A stretch of DNA of 64,000 bases from Monodelphis domestica. Lineage: Eukaryota; Chordata; Mammalia; Didelphimorphia; Didelphidae. Every line of letters begins with the position of its first letter. Within the stretch, counting starts at the first letter, position 1. A program made the position numbers and the translations under genes. The notes under the pieces were generated by a model, which did not search any database, had not been told where the DNA came from, and saw only the letters and a program-made list of their open reading frames with translations. Below, piece after piece: positions 42,940-54,625 of the stretch. The stretch lies in the NCBI RefSeq assembly GCF_027887165.1, contig NC_077230.1, forward strand, positions 346,513,989 through 346,577,988, read 5' to 3'.

Positions 42940-43265
42940 ACAGTAAATGCCTTTAGTAAGCAACTATCATGTTCTAGGAATTGTGCAAACTGATGGGAAC
43001 ATAAGGACAAATGCAAAGCAGGTGCTGCCCTCCAGGAACCTACAATATAGGGAGGGAAGGCAATACACATGCAAAATGATACAAAATGATTTGGGAAAGG
43101 GATAGCATGAGGAGCATGGAAGGAGGATTAAGAAAAGATTTATGTAGAAAAGGTAGTGCTTAAGCTGGGCTGTAAAGGAAGCTAGGGAATCTAACAGGCA
43201 GAGGAGAGCAGGCCTACAGGCCTGGTATATGGCCTTACTAGAATGGACAGTATGTGCAGGTTTAA
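42940..43265 (-). repeat. L2 3' part, reverse
   Basis: Shows aaggacaaatgcaaagcagg, gctgccctccaggaacctac and ggtagtgcttaagctgggct. Confidence 0.7.
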
Positions 43266-44552
43266 GATACAGGTCTTCTGTGGTCACTTCTTTTTAAGAG
43301 CATCTCCTTCTCTCTTGATTAAGATTAAGTGCCTTGTACTGGGTACCTCATTTCTCCTGGGAGATGGAGCAGTTGGGAGTACTATGACTCTTTACTACTG
43401 CTACGTGGGATGTAATACATAGAAGATTGTTCTTCTAGTGGGCAGAGAACTCTATCTATCTCTCTCTTCTTTCTCCTATTCTTTTTTCCCTCTTTCTCCC
43501 TCTTCCTTCTATACCACTGTAAGAAAGTGAATGTCTTTGTTTTGAGACACAACAATAAGGCAACTGTTGAAGGTTGAGTCTTTTTTAGAAATAAACCCAT
43601 TGCAGTTGGTTCTTTAAAAAAAAAAGGCAATTCAATTGTCTCATGATCTTATAATGAATACACTAATATAAATGAAATAATACAGATGTGGAAGTCCCTA
43701 TACTGTAACACAGGTCTGAGCTACCTGGAGTGACTGTTGAGAACTTTCCCTCCTAGAACTGTCCTTTATATGGGGAGCGTGTATACTACTCGGTCTCTGG
43801 CATGGCTTGTTCTCTCTAACTTGCTCACACAGTAGCAGGTCAGAGAACGGCCACTACCACAAGGTCACACTGAAACTCTCAGGTTCCTAGGACACCCCTG
43901 TCATGAGGAAATATGCTACCCCTACCTGCAACTGATGCATTTCAGATTATACTCATGGTAATGACACTTTTAGATCTTAAAACATAAGCATTTTATGTAG
44001 CAATAAGGCAAGAGAAATGCTAATAATATCAAATGTACTCATAGCTAATAACTGAATGAATCATAAACTATGTCACAATCTATGCATGAAGTCAAGTCAT
44101 ATTTTCTTATTAATGCCCTCAATAACTATGGGAGTGAGTGGACAGATACTTATAGGTCTCTGGCAGGGAAGCACACGAAGGAGGAAAATTATTATACTTG
44201 GGGGAAATCAAAACTCTGGATTGCAAGCTTTGACGTCATTGGTATATTCATGAATCCTGGCATCACACTAAATACTGCCCTGCTAACTGTTCTGGTCCTC
44301 AGCACAAACTCTCCTCTGTTATCTCCTTAAACTCAAGCTCTTTCAACTTAAAATCCCTCTTAAAGAGTATTTATTTTTTATTTCTTAAGTTTTATTTCTT
44401 AATCTGAATGGTAGGCCTCTTTGAGTCAAAGAGTTGTAAAACTCATCAGTTTGGCTCTATAAGCTAGAATAATCACCTCTTCACCATGATGCTGCATTGT
44501 GTGATCAGATAGGTGCAAAATAACTCAAGCTCCTGGGCCAGGCAAAGGAGTC
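43266..44552. other. About 1.3 kb without recognised gene or repeat
   Basis: Contains a CT-rich tract (about 43440-43510) and an A-run at 43616-43625. Short open frames only (largest 86 codons, 44070-44330, no known domain). Confidence 0.4.
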
Positions 44553-44564
44553 TAGCCAGCTTTT

Positions 44565-44685
44565 TTTTTAATTTAATTTTATTTAGTCAATTTAGAACAT
44601 TATTCCTCGGTTACAAGAATCATATTCTATCCCTCCCTCCCCTCCCCCTCACCCTTCCCATAGCCGACACGCAATTCTACTGGGT
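44565..44685 (-). mobile_element. L1 3' UTR insertion of 121 bp with target duplication
   Basis: Reverse L1 end: poly-T, atttagtcaatttagaacat, a pyrimidine-rich stretch and ccatagccgacacgcaattc. Flanked by tagccagctttt at 44553-44564 and 44686-44697. Confidence 0.9.
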
Positions 44686-44697
44686 TAGCCAGCTTTT

Positions 44698-46385
44698 CTT
44701 AAACAGCAGCAGTACCTGTCTTACCTGTTTCTGTTTTTCTCTCTCAAATTAGAGGTAAAAGAAAAGGGAAATGTAATTCTAGGAGGCTTTACCTCCCTTA
44801 AACTCTAGGTGGTGATGAAGGGCATTAGCTGGAACTTCAGTCTTCTTGCAGCCAATCAAGAACTGGTAGCCAAAAATTTCTTGTCAACTGATAACTCTTG
44901 CTACTGGTATCTTCAAACAGCTCCAACTGCTCTTGGTCCCATACTGTTCTCCAGCTGTTTTTCAAAGCCTAAGCTTCCTGTCTCCTAACTCCTATACATT
45001 TTAATAGTTTAAATAAGACTCTCCTGGCTCTTAGCAAAGCACTATTTACTCAAAAGTGAAACACCAAACTCACCAAATTTCCTCTAAAGTTTACGAATTT
45101 TCTTGAAGTTTTAAAGATGTGACTTTGTAAATGTACTGCTTTTCCTTCTTGTGTTGTCCTTTTATTTTTTCTTTGAAAGCTGCTATCATGTAAGTTGTAA
45201 ACTGCTGTCAACAACTGACTCATATTTGCAACAAAAGAATGATTCTTGATTCTTCAGTTTCTCTCATCCTATATACCAATTAGTTGTTAAGTCTTCCCCT
45301 CCATCTCATTATCTCTCCCCCAAAGGAATGGGAAGTCTTTATAGTCTCATATAAAGATTATGCCAATTAGGCAAGGGAGATATAAATCATTTTCATAATT
45401 TCAAAAAAGAATTCTGTGTCATATTATTATGGTATTGTTAAGTATTCTATTTTCTCTATATAGGAATAACTTCTGAGAGATTTGTATGTCTATACATACA
45501 ATGCATAAAAGAGCTAAGAATTTCCCCAATGATCTGTCTGAGAGACCCCCCATTAAATATGTCTCTCTCAAGGAACATCTTATTTAGTGGCATTTGGCCT
45601 ACCAAATGCTCAACTAACCATTGCCAAAGAAAATTTTAAAGTAGAAAGAGTCTTAATCCTTAATAGATATGAGGTTCTGACATAGTAACAGTTTTGGATG
45701 AGAAAATACGTATATGAAGTTTATTAAATATCCTCTCTTCTTTCAGTCTCTGTAACAGATTGGTGGGAAAATATGGGCAGTACTAAAAGTACATGAGCTC
45801 TTAAGTTCATAACATATAACTGGTGGATAAAATTGGGCAATCTAATTAACCTAGGTCATGTTTTCTTGTATCCCTGCAAGCTGTTTATAGTAATTAGGGA
45901 TGGCAGGTGCTGAAAAAAACAGGCCTTAGGCTAGTCTGAGCAGACTCAGGACTAAGACTGTGGTACCACAGCCCTACTTGTCTAATGTTAGAGGGAGAAA
46001 CCAAGGAAGTGTTAATAGCCTTAGAACCCCCAAGGTCAGAGGAAAGTCTTTCCTAAACCTAATATCTTAACCCAAAATCTAGTGTGCCCAGCTCACATGT
46101 GTATAGTGAATACACTCACAGGAGATAAATAATCCATAAAAGTGCATAGTACAGGTTTCAAAAGATTTATTTTTAGCAGAGCTCTAAAGACCCAAATAAT
46201 TTCATGTGTTAATGGTACATATTACTAAGGAAGTCAAGTGGGATGGAAAAAGGCCAGCATGGAAATGAGAAGGAAGTCTTAAAATGGAAGTTTGTATGCA
46301 TAAAGATAAGCAAAAAAGCCAGAGCTTATGCTCAAGCCTCAGCTGTGGAACAGTAGCCACCAAGTAGATTACAAATAGAGAAAAT
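44698..46385. other. About 1.7 kb without recognised gene or repeat
   Basis: AT-rich. Some parts (45500-46200) have the feel of old retroviral sequence, but no LTR ends, primer site or protein motif could be fixed. A 14-bp perfect palindrome, ctgtggtaccacag, lies at 45958-45971. Confidence 0.35.
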
Positions 46386-46389
46386 TATA

Positions 46390-46867
46390 TATGCCATCAT
46401 ACATCAACCTTTCCTTAAATTTCACTGAAAAAATTAAGGCTATTCTCCTAGAGTTCCCTCTTCTTCCCTATTCCTCATCTCACATCACCCAGATATCTTG
46501 ATATTATCTCTTCCCTCCCTCAGTCTCACATAGTAAACCCTTTCCTTGCCAGGGCAAACTTTTTTACACATACAAGTGATCCCATTCCATCTCATCTCCA
46601 GAAGATTGTCCCTTCCAACATCCAGACTCTCTCTCCCTGACTACTGGTTGCTTCCCTACTGTCTATATCCTCAAAAAACTTTCTCTTGACCCATCACCCC
46701 CTTGCTATTTATTATCCTATATCTCCCTCTCCCTTAGTGGCTAAACTCTTTGAAAAGGCTGCCTATAATAAGTGCCTCTACTTCCTTTTCTCTCACTTTC
46801 TTAAATCTGCTATATGGTTTCTGACCTTGTCATTTAACTGAAACTTTCTCCAAAGTTACCAATGATC
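46390..46867 (+). mobile_element. L2 LINE, reverse-transcriptase portion
   Basis: L2 ORF2 text: cctatatctccctctccctt, gtggctaaactctttgaaaa, ggctgcctataataagtgcc and ctccaaagttaccaatgatc. Decayed; ended by a SINE. Confidence 0.75.
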
Positions 46868-47030
46868 TTTTTTTTTTTACCCTTACCTTCTGTCTTAGAA
46901 TCAATACTAAGTATTGGTTCTGAGGCAGAAAAGTGAGAAGGGCTATATAACTGGGGTTGTGACTTCCCTAAGGTCACAAAGCTAGGAAGTGTCTGAGGCA
47001 AGATTTGAATCCAGGACTTCCCCTCTCCTG
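46868..47030 (-). mobile_element. Opossum-type SINE without its tRNA head
   Basis: Reverse: cccttaccttctgtcttaga, gacttccctaaggtcacaaa and gaatccaggacttcccctct. The head side is missing. It sits at the end of the L2 at 46390. Confidence 0.8.
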
Positions 47031-47084
47031 TGATCACCAGTAAAAATGTTAAGTATCATTTATATGAAAATCAGAAAACATTTA

Positions 47085-47275
47085 AGCCAGAAGGGACCTT
47101 ATATCAGAATGTCAAAATGGGGTAGGAAGGGATGAGAAGGGATTTTATAAACCATTTTAGAAATGAGGACATTAAGAAACAGTGAGGAAGTAACTTGTTC
47201 AAAGTCAAACTTGGTCCATCCAGCTAAAATACTTCCAATTCCATGTACTTCTGATTCTGACTCATTGCCAACAAG
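47085..47275 (-). repeat. CORE-SINE (THER1/MIR class)
   Basis: Shows ttaagccagaagggacctta, an accattttagaaatgaggac block and taacttgttcaaagtcaaac, just 3' (gene sense) of the 47305 exon. Confidence 0.62.
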
Positions 47276-47304
47276 TGGTTCTGCCTGGAAAGAACATGAC
47301 TTAC

Positions 47305-47393
47305 CTCAGGTGCAATGATCAGGTGCTTGTACCTGCCGATGCCGTGGGTGGGCTGGGACTTGTAGGGCCGGGTGCTGCTCAGTAAAATGCTGC
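47305..47393 (-). CDS. MRPL48: MRPL48 coding exon ([12 protein letters not shown])
   Basis: An 89-bp exon with acceptor ctcttcaag and donor gtaagt. After two bases that complete a glycine codon it encodes [20 protein letters not shown] and then YKHLIIAPE, ending in phase 0. Human has [29 protein letters not shown] here, so identity is high. The exon is GC-rich against its AT-rich surroundings. It lies between a 24-kb and a 15-kb intron. This part is the N-terminal extension ahead of the S10-like domain. Confidence 0.95.
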
Positions 47394-47449
47394 CTTGAAG
47401 AGAAAAAAGAAGTCAGAGTAGTTTCTAGCCTCCTTTATGGAAAGGCATG

Positions 47450-47630
47450 CCTTAGAGTCATACAGCCAGGAACTCTCTGAAGTGGAAAAGACCACAGATC
47501 ATCTAGTCCATCAACTTTATATAGAAATAAAAAGGCCAGAGAAATATATTCAAGATCATACAACTTAATGGTAGAGCCAGGATTAAGAATTTAGGGTTTC
47601 TGACTTTTAGCTCAATATTTTTTCTGGTAA
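47450..47630 (-). repeat. CORE-SINE (THER1/MIR class)
   Basis: Shows cacagatcatctagtccatc, aaggccagagaaatatattc and aagatcatacaacttaatgg, just upstream (gene sense) of the 47305 exon. Confidence 0.65.
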
Positions 47631-47639
47631 ATTGCTTAC

Positions 47640-48405
47640 CAGAGTCAGGTACGTTGCTTGGCATAACCTGTGCCCTGGTCAGGGTTCTACTCTGCCCCTA
47701 GTTCATTGTCCTCCATTTCACTCATTTGTCAAGCAGTGCCCAGGGGCAAACCATTCTACCCATGGGCTGCTTTCCTTACATGTACAATGAGAGGACTAAC
47801 AAGAAGATTACAGAGGTCTGTCTCTTCAAGTGTTAGTGGGGACCTATCTATCACTTCACATGAAATACCCCTCTACTACAACTGATTTCTGCTTGTTAAT
47901 GAATCCTTTGTACACATCACATGATCAATAACACTTACACTGCTACCCTACACAGCAAGGCATCTTCTAGCCTCCAGCCCTTCCATTTAGAGGCTAAAGC
48001 AATGATCCAGCTTCCTTACACAGGCACAATGCAACTGATGGATGGTTTTGCAAGGGTAGTTACAATACCCTTGAGCCAACTAACCTCTTCCCTACAGTTC
48101 AACAATTTTTTAATCCTTTTTTCTTTTGTCATTATCAATGGGAGAGAATTTGGAATGTGAAAGGTTGCTTTTTGTAGGGATTTCAGAGGTAGAAAACATA
48201 AAATTTAGCTTCAAAATTACATTTGACTTAGACTAAATTTAAAAGCACCCAGATTTCCTGAGAACAACCAAGGGTTGATGGATAAAAGCTAAAACCCAGC
48301 CCAGAGGATTTCAGTGAATGTTAGCCCTTTAGAGGAAGTCATAAAAAGGGGGGAAGGGGGAAACAGGGACACAACAAAATGGAGGACTAAAGCAAAAGCA
48401 AGAGA
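47640..48405. other. Intron sequence, no gene recognised
   Basis: A weak MIR-like middle (tttccttacatgtacaatga) near 47770. The rest is unplaced. Confidence 0.4.
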
Positions 48406-48410
48406 GACAG

Positions 48411-48540
48411 CCAGTCAATAAGTATTTAAGTGCTTACAATGTGTCAGGCACTATGATAAATGCTGAAGATACAAAAGAGGCAAAAGATAGTCCCTGCCCT
48501 CAAAGAGTTTATAATCTAAGCAGAGAAATAGAGGCTGAGA
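48411..48540 (-). repeat. L2 3' end
   Basis: Reverse end: ccagtcaataagtatttaag, caatgtgtcaggcactatga and gtccctgccctcaaagagtt. Confidence 0.82.
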
Positions 48541-48719
48541 AATGACAATGCTGAGTTGGGACAGTAGAGAAAACAGGCAAGAATGAAGCTAGAAAAACAG
48601 GAAGAACCACAGATGAGCTGGAATTGAAAATGTTGGACATAAATTGGCAATTTATTCAAGTAAATGTTTTCTGAATTGCATTTCAAGAGTTAGGGTTATC
48701 ATCAAGAACTTCAGTTTGC

Positions 48720-48955
48720 TAACTGGGACACTAATACATTGCAGGTGGAGTTGTGAATTGACTCAACCATTAAGGAAGGCAATTTGAAATTATCCCCACC
48801 GGGCTTTAAAAGAAGGCAGGTCCTTAGATTCAGCAATACTACTACTACTAGGTTTGTATCCCAAAGATATTTAAAAAATGGAGAAGACCTGTTTGTACAA
48901 AAATTTTTTATAGCTGCACTTTTTGTGGTGGTAAAAAATTAGAAAATGAGAGTAT
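48720..48955 (+). mobile_element. L1 ORF2 end fragment
   Basis: Shows ctgggacactaatacattgc, aggtggagttgtgaattgac, tttgtatcccaaagatattt and gctgcactttttgtggtggt. Confidence 0.78.
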
Positions 48956-50140
48956 TAGGATTAAGCCATAAGGCTAATGAGGACTATTTGGAGTAATTGG
49001 TATTTTAGTAGTTAAGGACAGGGTAAAGAATAGTGGGTAAGGTTTCTTTAAGGCCAGCCAGACAGAATCTTGGGAAGGGTGCCTGTTGGAATTCTGGGTA
49101 GCCTGAGTGAGTTGGTTTCCCAACTGCAGATCTGCATAGCAGGGGTGGGGGTCTCCTGGAGGTTTCTTTTTTCCTGGGAGGAAGGCTAGTATTTGTTCCT
49201 TGGAACACTGAAAAAAAAACCCAGTGGCAGGTGAAGGAAGAGAACAGGTTATATTTTCTAGAATAAGTTTGTGGGGGGAAATCAACAGAAAAGAGAGTCT
49301 GTTTTTCCTTTGTATGGCTGCTGAGAGAGCCAAGCCATTCTTCCGCATGCTTAAGCTGAAAATCCTAGCTAGGCCTGGGAGGGCTGGCAGTGGGCAGAGA
49401 GAGTGAATAATCAAACTGATTTAAAGCTGAAAGAGATCTAAGGAGACTGAAAGAGACTGTGTTTTTCCTCTGTGTGGCTGGAGACAGAGGCAGCCATTTT
49501 TGAGGTCTATGTAGGCCCAGAAGCCTGATCTAGTCTGAAGAGTGGTAGCTGACAGATTCAGAGACATACATAGACAGTAACTTGTTTATAATTAAGAGAA
49601 TTAGTAAATAGCATAGGTTACTTAGAATAGACCCTAAGAATTAGCAAAGATTAAGGAGCTATAAGAAAGCTCAAGGAAACTTGAGCATAAAGCAAATCCT
49701 CTAGAACTAGAAGGGAATGGGTAAAAGTTTGGATCCCCTTTTAGACGTAGAATAGAAAACATATGATTTATCACTTGTTTATATGGGTATATGATTTGGG
49801 GTTTGGGTTGGAAAAATAATTTCAGATTGTTGTTCACAGGACATGTCCCCGTAACTATCTTTTAATAACAAGAAAGTGGTCAACCTCAGAATACCTACTA
49901 TATGTCTTTCTTCCCACTAAAGGGTCAAGCTCATAAAGAACAAGTAAATCTATCACTAAAAATGTGCTGCTGTGGACAACCCATACTTTGCTTATTAATA
50001 CCACTGATTCTCTGGCCCCCTCACTATAGAAACTTGTCCAAATCATGTCTTTCTTCCCCCACCCCCCAAGCATTCAAGAGGATCCCATATTTAATAATTC
50101 AGTGGAGGTCCTTGATTTACCTTGGGTCCCTTTTAATGGG
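48956..50140. other. Unplaced 1.2 kb, possibly retroviral
   Basis: It contains two similar blocks (gtctgtttttcctttgtatg near 49300; gactgtgtttttcctctgtg near 49455), a pattern seen in some retroviral leaders. I cannot assign a family. A 146-codon open frame on the minus strand (48974-49414) resembles no known protein and is taken as chance. Confidence 0.35.
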
Positions 50141-50554
50141 TCCCTTTTAACTTTTTCTTCATCTCTTTATGCCCTGACAGGACCCCCTACACTCTTCTCC
50201 TTTACAATAGGATAATCTCTAATGGAGAGGTAGCCTTTCTCCACCAAGTCCAATACTCTTAATGTACTCTTGATCCCAACACCTCCTACCTCTCATTTTC
50301 TCCAGAAAATTGTTTTTACTATAATCTTCCTTTATAATATCTCTCACATCTGAATACAAATGTGGTTCTTCCCTGCTGTCTATAAAGATATTTGAGTCTC
50401 CATATTAACCTTCATTAGATCCTATTTGATTGCTCTTTTCTAACATCACTCCTCCCTTTCTCAGCCAAAAACCTTGAAAAAGCCATCTTCATTCATTGCC
50501 TACATTTCTCCTCCTCTTAAACTTCTCTGGTCTCTTTGCAATCTAGCTTTACAC

Positions 50555-50717
50555 CAGTGGTGTCAAACTCAAATAGAAATGGATCCCAGCAGGCCACTAT
50601 TAACTTGGAAAATTACAAATTAACAATCTCAGTTGTATTATATTTTTAATTATTTTGTGAAACATTTCCCAATTACACTTTAATTTGCTTCGGCAGCCTG
50701 GAAGTTGGACACTTCTG
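50555..50717. mobile_element. Small non-autonomous hAT element, complete
   Basis: Ends cagtggtgtcaaactc and gaagttggacacttctg pair imperfectly. Flanking 8-mers ctttacac (50547-50554) and ctttagat (50718-50725) agree at 6 of 8, as for a hAT insertion. It is 163 bp with no coding sequence and is the same family as 35233-35575. Confidence 0.82.
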
Positions 50718-50787
50718 CTTTAGATAATATCACTCACCTGAAATTGTTCTTTTCAAAGTTACCTCCTAATGTAAAATCTAATGTCTT

Positions 50788-50940
50788 GGGGGCTAAGTGG
50801 ATTAACAGCTAGCCCCAGAGATAAGAGGTCCAGGGTTCACACTTCCTAGCTCTGTGACCTGGAGCAAGTCACTTAACCCCCATTGCCTAACCCTTACTTT
50901 CTTCTGCCTTAGACAAAACATAGGGTTTAAAAAAAAAAAA
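50788..50940 (+). mobile_element. Opossum-type SINE, internally shortened
   Basis: From gggggctaagtggattaaca through cttcctagctctgtgacctg to acatagggtttaaaaaaaaa. The head and tail each lack pieces. Flanks aatctaatgtct and aatccaatgccc are similar, an imperfect target duplication. Confidence 0.82.
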
Positions 50941-51495
50941 TCCAATGCCCTTTGATCAATATTTATCCTTCTAGACCTCCTTTTTCCATTTCCATTGCTG
51001 ACCACTCTCTTTCTCACTCTCACTAATTATGGATATACCTCAAGGCTCTCTTCTCTTTTATGTCTTGAGGCTCTTAACTTTGTTACTAGAGTAATTTCAA
51101 TACAGCAAGTTCTATTTATTTATAAAAATCAATTCCAGAGCTCTTTATCAAGCCCTACTCTTTGCCCTAAGTTCCAGCCCTGAATCACCAACTGCTTATC
51201 AGATATTTTGAAAGGCATTTCAAATTCAACATGATCTTCCAAACCTTCCTTTTTCTATTAAAGATGCCACCATCCATCCAGTTACCCAAATTTGCAATCT
51301 CAGAGTCATTCTCAACTCCTCTCATTTATTCCATATACCCAATCAGTTGCCAAATTTTGTCATTTCTATCCTCATCACATCTCTTACAATTGTCTTCTCT
51401 CTAATCACACAACTATCAACCTATCTTTAGTCTCTCCCCACTCTAATTCATCCTCCATGCAGATACCAAAGTGATACAAAGTCAGACCATGTGAC

Positions 51496-51917
51496 TCTCT
51501 GTTAGAGTCCAGGGGGAGAAGAGCCCCAAAGGCTCAGACCAGGGACTGAGGGTCCCTTAGGTAGGATCGAGAAATAAAGACAAGAGAAAGCTTTTTGGGG
51601 TCAGAAGGGCTGCAGGAGCTGATGGCCACTGAAAGCAGTTTATTGAATGGGGCAGGGTTTATAAAGGAAAAAACCATAAGAATGAGGAGCAGGGGGTGCA
51701 AGAATACATGTAGGGTTCAGCTAGTTCATGGTTAAATGAGTAAAAAAACATGTTTTTCTCAAGACTGCTTTTTTGGACATCTGCATCTACTCCCTAAGAT
51801 ATTTTGTCTGCTAAGGTAGGGGAGATGTCCAGTTCCAACCTTTGTCCTTAGACCTAGAACATTATTTCCCCTAGCCTTATTTGTCTCTGTCAACTCTCAG
51901 CACCTCACCCCCCCACT
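51496..51917 (-). mobile_element. Solo LTR (ERV) inserted in L2
   Basis: On the minus strand it contains a TATA box (cctttataaaccctgcc), a poly(A) site (cattcaataaactgctttca) and a U5-like ctttctcttgtctttatttc. It ends ggactctaaca. The L2 continues on both sides. The left edge next to actctc and the right edge next to actc suggest a 3-4-bp target duplication. It is sense to MRPL48. The clear signals suggest a younger age than most LTRs here. Fossil, no internal region. Confidence 0.78.
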
Positions 51918-51987
51918 CAATAAACATTGGTGGTTCTATTTTACATCTAGGATCAAATAGAGAGTTCTATTTAAAACTCTTTATAAC

Positions 51988-54137
51988 TTTTTTAAAATTA
52001 ATTTAGTCAATTTAGAGCATTATTCCTTGATTACAAGAATCCCATTATTTTCCTCCCCCCTCTCTCCCCACCCTTCCTGAGCTGATGCACAATTTTATTG
52101 GGTATTGCATGTGTCCTTGATCAGAACCTATTTCCATGCTTTGTTGTTTGCACTAGGATATTCATTTAGAGTCTACATTCCCAACCATATCCCTTCGACC
52201 CATGTGATTAAGCAGTTGTTTTTCTTCAGTGTTTCTACTCCCACAGTTTTTCCTCTGAATGTGAATAGTGTTTTCCTCATAGATCCCTCCAAGTTGTTCA
52301 GGATCATTGCATTGCCACTAATGGAGAAGTCTATTACATTCAGTTATACCACAGTATATCAGTCTCTGTGTATAATGTTCTCCTGGTTCTGCTCCTTTCG
52401 CTCTACAATCACTTCCTGGAGGTTATTTCAGTTCACATGGAATTCCTCCACTTTATTATTCCTTTGAGCACAATAGTATTCCATCACCAGCAGCAATTTG
52501 TTCAGCCATTCCCCAATCGGAGGGCATCCCCTCATTTTCCAATTTTTTGTCACCACAAAGAACGCAGCTATGAATATTCTTGTACAAGTCCTTTTCCTTA
52601 TTATCTCTTTGGGGTGTAAACCCAGCAGTTCTATGGCTGGATCAAAGGGCAGATAGTCTTTTATTGTCCTTTGGGCATAGTTCCAAATTGCCCTCCAGAA
52701 TGGCTGGATCAATTCATAACTCCACCAGCAATGAATATCCTGACTTTACCACATCCCCTCCAGCATTCATTACTTTCCTTTGCTGTCAGGTTAGCCAATC
52801 TGCTAGGTGTGAGGTGATATGTCAGAGTTGTTTTGATTTGCATTTCTCCGATTATAAGAGATTTAAAATACTTTTTCATGTGCTTATTAATAGTTATGAT
52901 TTCTTTAACTGAAAATTGCCTACTCATGTCCTTTGCCCATTTATCAATTGGAGAATAGCTTGATTTTTTTGTACACTTGATTTAGCTCTTTATAAATTTG
53001 AGTAATTAGACCTTTGTCAGAGGTTTTTGTTATGAAGATTATTTCCCAATTTGTTGCTTCCCTTCTAATTTTGGTTGCATTGGTTTTGTTTGTACAAGAC
53101 CTTTTAAATTTGATGTAATCAAAATTTTGTATTTTGTGATTTTTTGCTTGGTTTTAAATTCTTTCCTTTCCCAAAGATCTGGCATGTATACTATTCTGTG
53201 TTCACATAATTTGCTTATAGTTTCCTTCTTTATATTCAAGTCATTCACCCATTCTAAGTTTATCTTGGTGTAGGGTGTGAAATGTTGATCCAGCCCCAAA
53301 CTCTCCCATACTGTCTTCCAATTTTCCCAGCAGTTTTTATCAAATAGTGGGTTTTGGTTCCAAAAGCTGGGATCTTTGGGTTTATCATAGACTATCTTGC
53401 TGAGGTCACTTACCCCAAGTTTATTCCACTGATCCTCCTTTCTGTCTCTTAGCCAGTACCAAATTGTTTTGATGACTACTGCTTTATAGTATAGTTTGAG
53501 ATCAGGGATTGCAAGGCCTCCTTCCTTCACATTTTTTTTCATGATTTCCCTGGATATCCTTGATCTTTTGTTCTTCCAAATGAACTTTCTTATGGTTTTG
53601 TTTAATTCAGTAAAAAAAGTTTTTTGGTAGTTCACTTAATAAGTACTTAATAAGGCACTTAATAAGTATAATAAGAATAAGCACTTAATAAGGCACTTAA
53701 TAAGTAAATTAATTTGGGTAGCACTGTCATTTTTATTATGTTAGCTCATCCTACCCCTGAGCAGTCAATATTTTTCCAATTGTTTAGATCTAGTTTTAAT
53801 TGTGTGGAGAGTTTTTTGTAGTTGTGTTTATATAGTTCCTGTGTTTGTCTTGGCAGATAGAATCCTAAGTATTTTATATGGTCTAGGGTGATTTTAAATG
53901 GAATTTCTCCTTCTAATTCTTGCTGCTGAGTTGTGTTGGAAATATATAGAAATGCTAATGACTTATGTGGGTTTATTTTGTATCCTGCAACTTTGCTAAA
54001 GTTGTTGATTATTTCAACTAGCTCTTTGGTTGATTCTCTGGGGTTCTTTAAGTAGACCATCATATCATCTGCAAATAGTGATAGCTTGGTCTCCTCATTG
54101 CCTATTTTAATACCTTCAATTTCTTTTTCTTCTCTAT
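51988..54137 (-). mobile_element. L1 LINE, 5' truncated, 2.15 kb, with target duplication
   Basis: A perfect 15-bp duplication, aaaactctttataac, lies at 51973-51987 and 54138-54152. The element has its A-tail at the left (ttttttaaaa on plus), a 3' UTR of about 0.4 kb, then ORF2. Frames at 53746-54162 carry the reverse-transcriptase motif FADDMMVYL and GYKINPHKS. Frames at 53039-53635 carry PDLKLYYKAVVIKTIWYW, and 52428-52927 carry [28 protein letters not shown] and PFDPAIELLG. Several frameshifts and a 73-bp tandem insert (53633-53705) break the frame. The 5' UTR, ORF1 and endonuclease are absent, so it cannot move. Confidence 0.95.
53633..53705. repeat. Minisatellite of cacttaataag units inside L1 ORF2
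   Basis: About five imperfect units of 10-13 bases (cacttaataagta, cttaataagg, cacttaataagg) with one irregular spacer. They interrupt the L1 reading frame and are not part of normal L1 sequence. Confidence 0.9.
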
Positions 54138-54362
54138 AAAACTCTTTATAACATGACCCCAATCCTATGTTTTCCAGTCTTTTTACATGTACTCTGCAGT
54201 TCAGTAATATTAATCTTTTTGCTATTCTTCATACATAGATATCCCACCTCCTATTTTTGTGCTTTTGTACTGTATTCCTCCTGCCTAAAATATCCACTCT
54301 TCTCATCTGTGTCTCCTGGAATCTCTGATTTGCTTCCTGACACCTCAAAGGTGAGCTTCTAC

Positions 54363-54625
54363 TGAGATGAATTGATTGCAGAGTGAAATGAGCAGAACCA
54401 GGAGAACACTGTACATAGTGACGATAATAGTTAAAATGATGTTCAACTGGGAAAAACATTAACTACTCTGACTGAGACAATTACAATGGACCCAGACTGA
54501 AAAATGTTATCTACCTCCAGAGAGAGAACTGAAGAATACTAAGTACAGAATGAAGTATTTTTTTTTTCACTTTTTCATAATGTGATTAATGTGGAAATAT
54601 TTTTGCATGATTTCATGTATGTGAA
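54363..54625 (+). mobile_element. L1 3' UTR, left part, before an LTR insertion
   Basis: Shows gcagagtgaaatgagcagaa, ccaggagaacactgtacata and tacctccagagagagaactg. The L1 end seems to resume at about 55465. Confidence 0.78.

Larger units (their letters stand above)
50150..54362 (+). mobile_element. L2 LINE broken by four later insertions
   Basis: L2 text runs 50150-50554, 50718-50787, 50941-51495, 51918-51987 and 54138-54362. Joining blocks include gccaaaaaccttgaaaaagc, ccaatcagttgccaaatttt, ctaggatcaaatagagagtt and gaccccaatcctatgttttc. The text continues in L2 order across each insert: a hAT, a SINE, a solo LTR and an L1. Confidence 0.85.

Noticed and set aside
48974-49414. 146-codon open frame on the minus strand
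   Set aside because: No known domain, low-complexity Pro/Ser/Leu composition, no conserved splice or start context, and the region looks like decayed repeat. Taken as chance.
52105-52467. 120-codon plus-strand frame
   Set aside because: It is the antisense shadow of the L1 3' end and ORF2 tail.
52428-54162. Several 72-198-codon frames on the minus strand considered as a gene
   Set aside because: They are pieces of L1 ORF2 in a 5' truncated element, not a host gene and not mobile.
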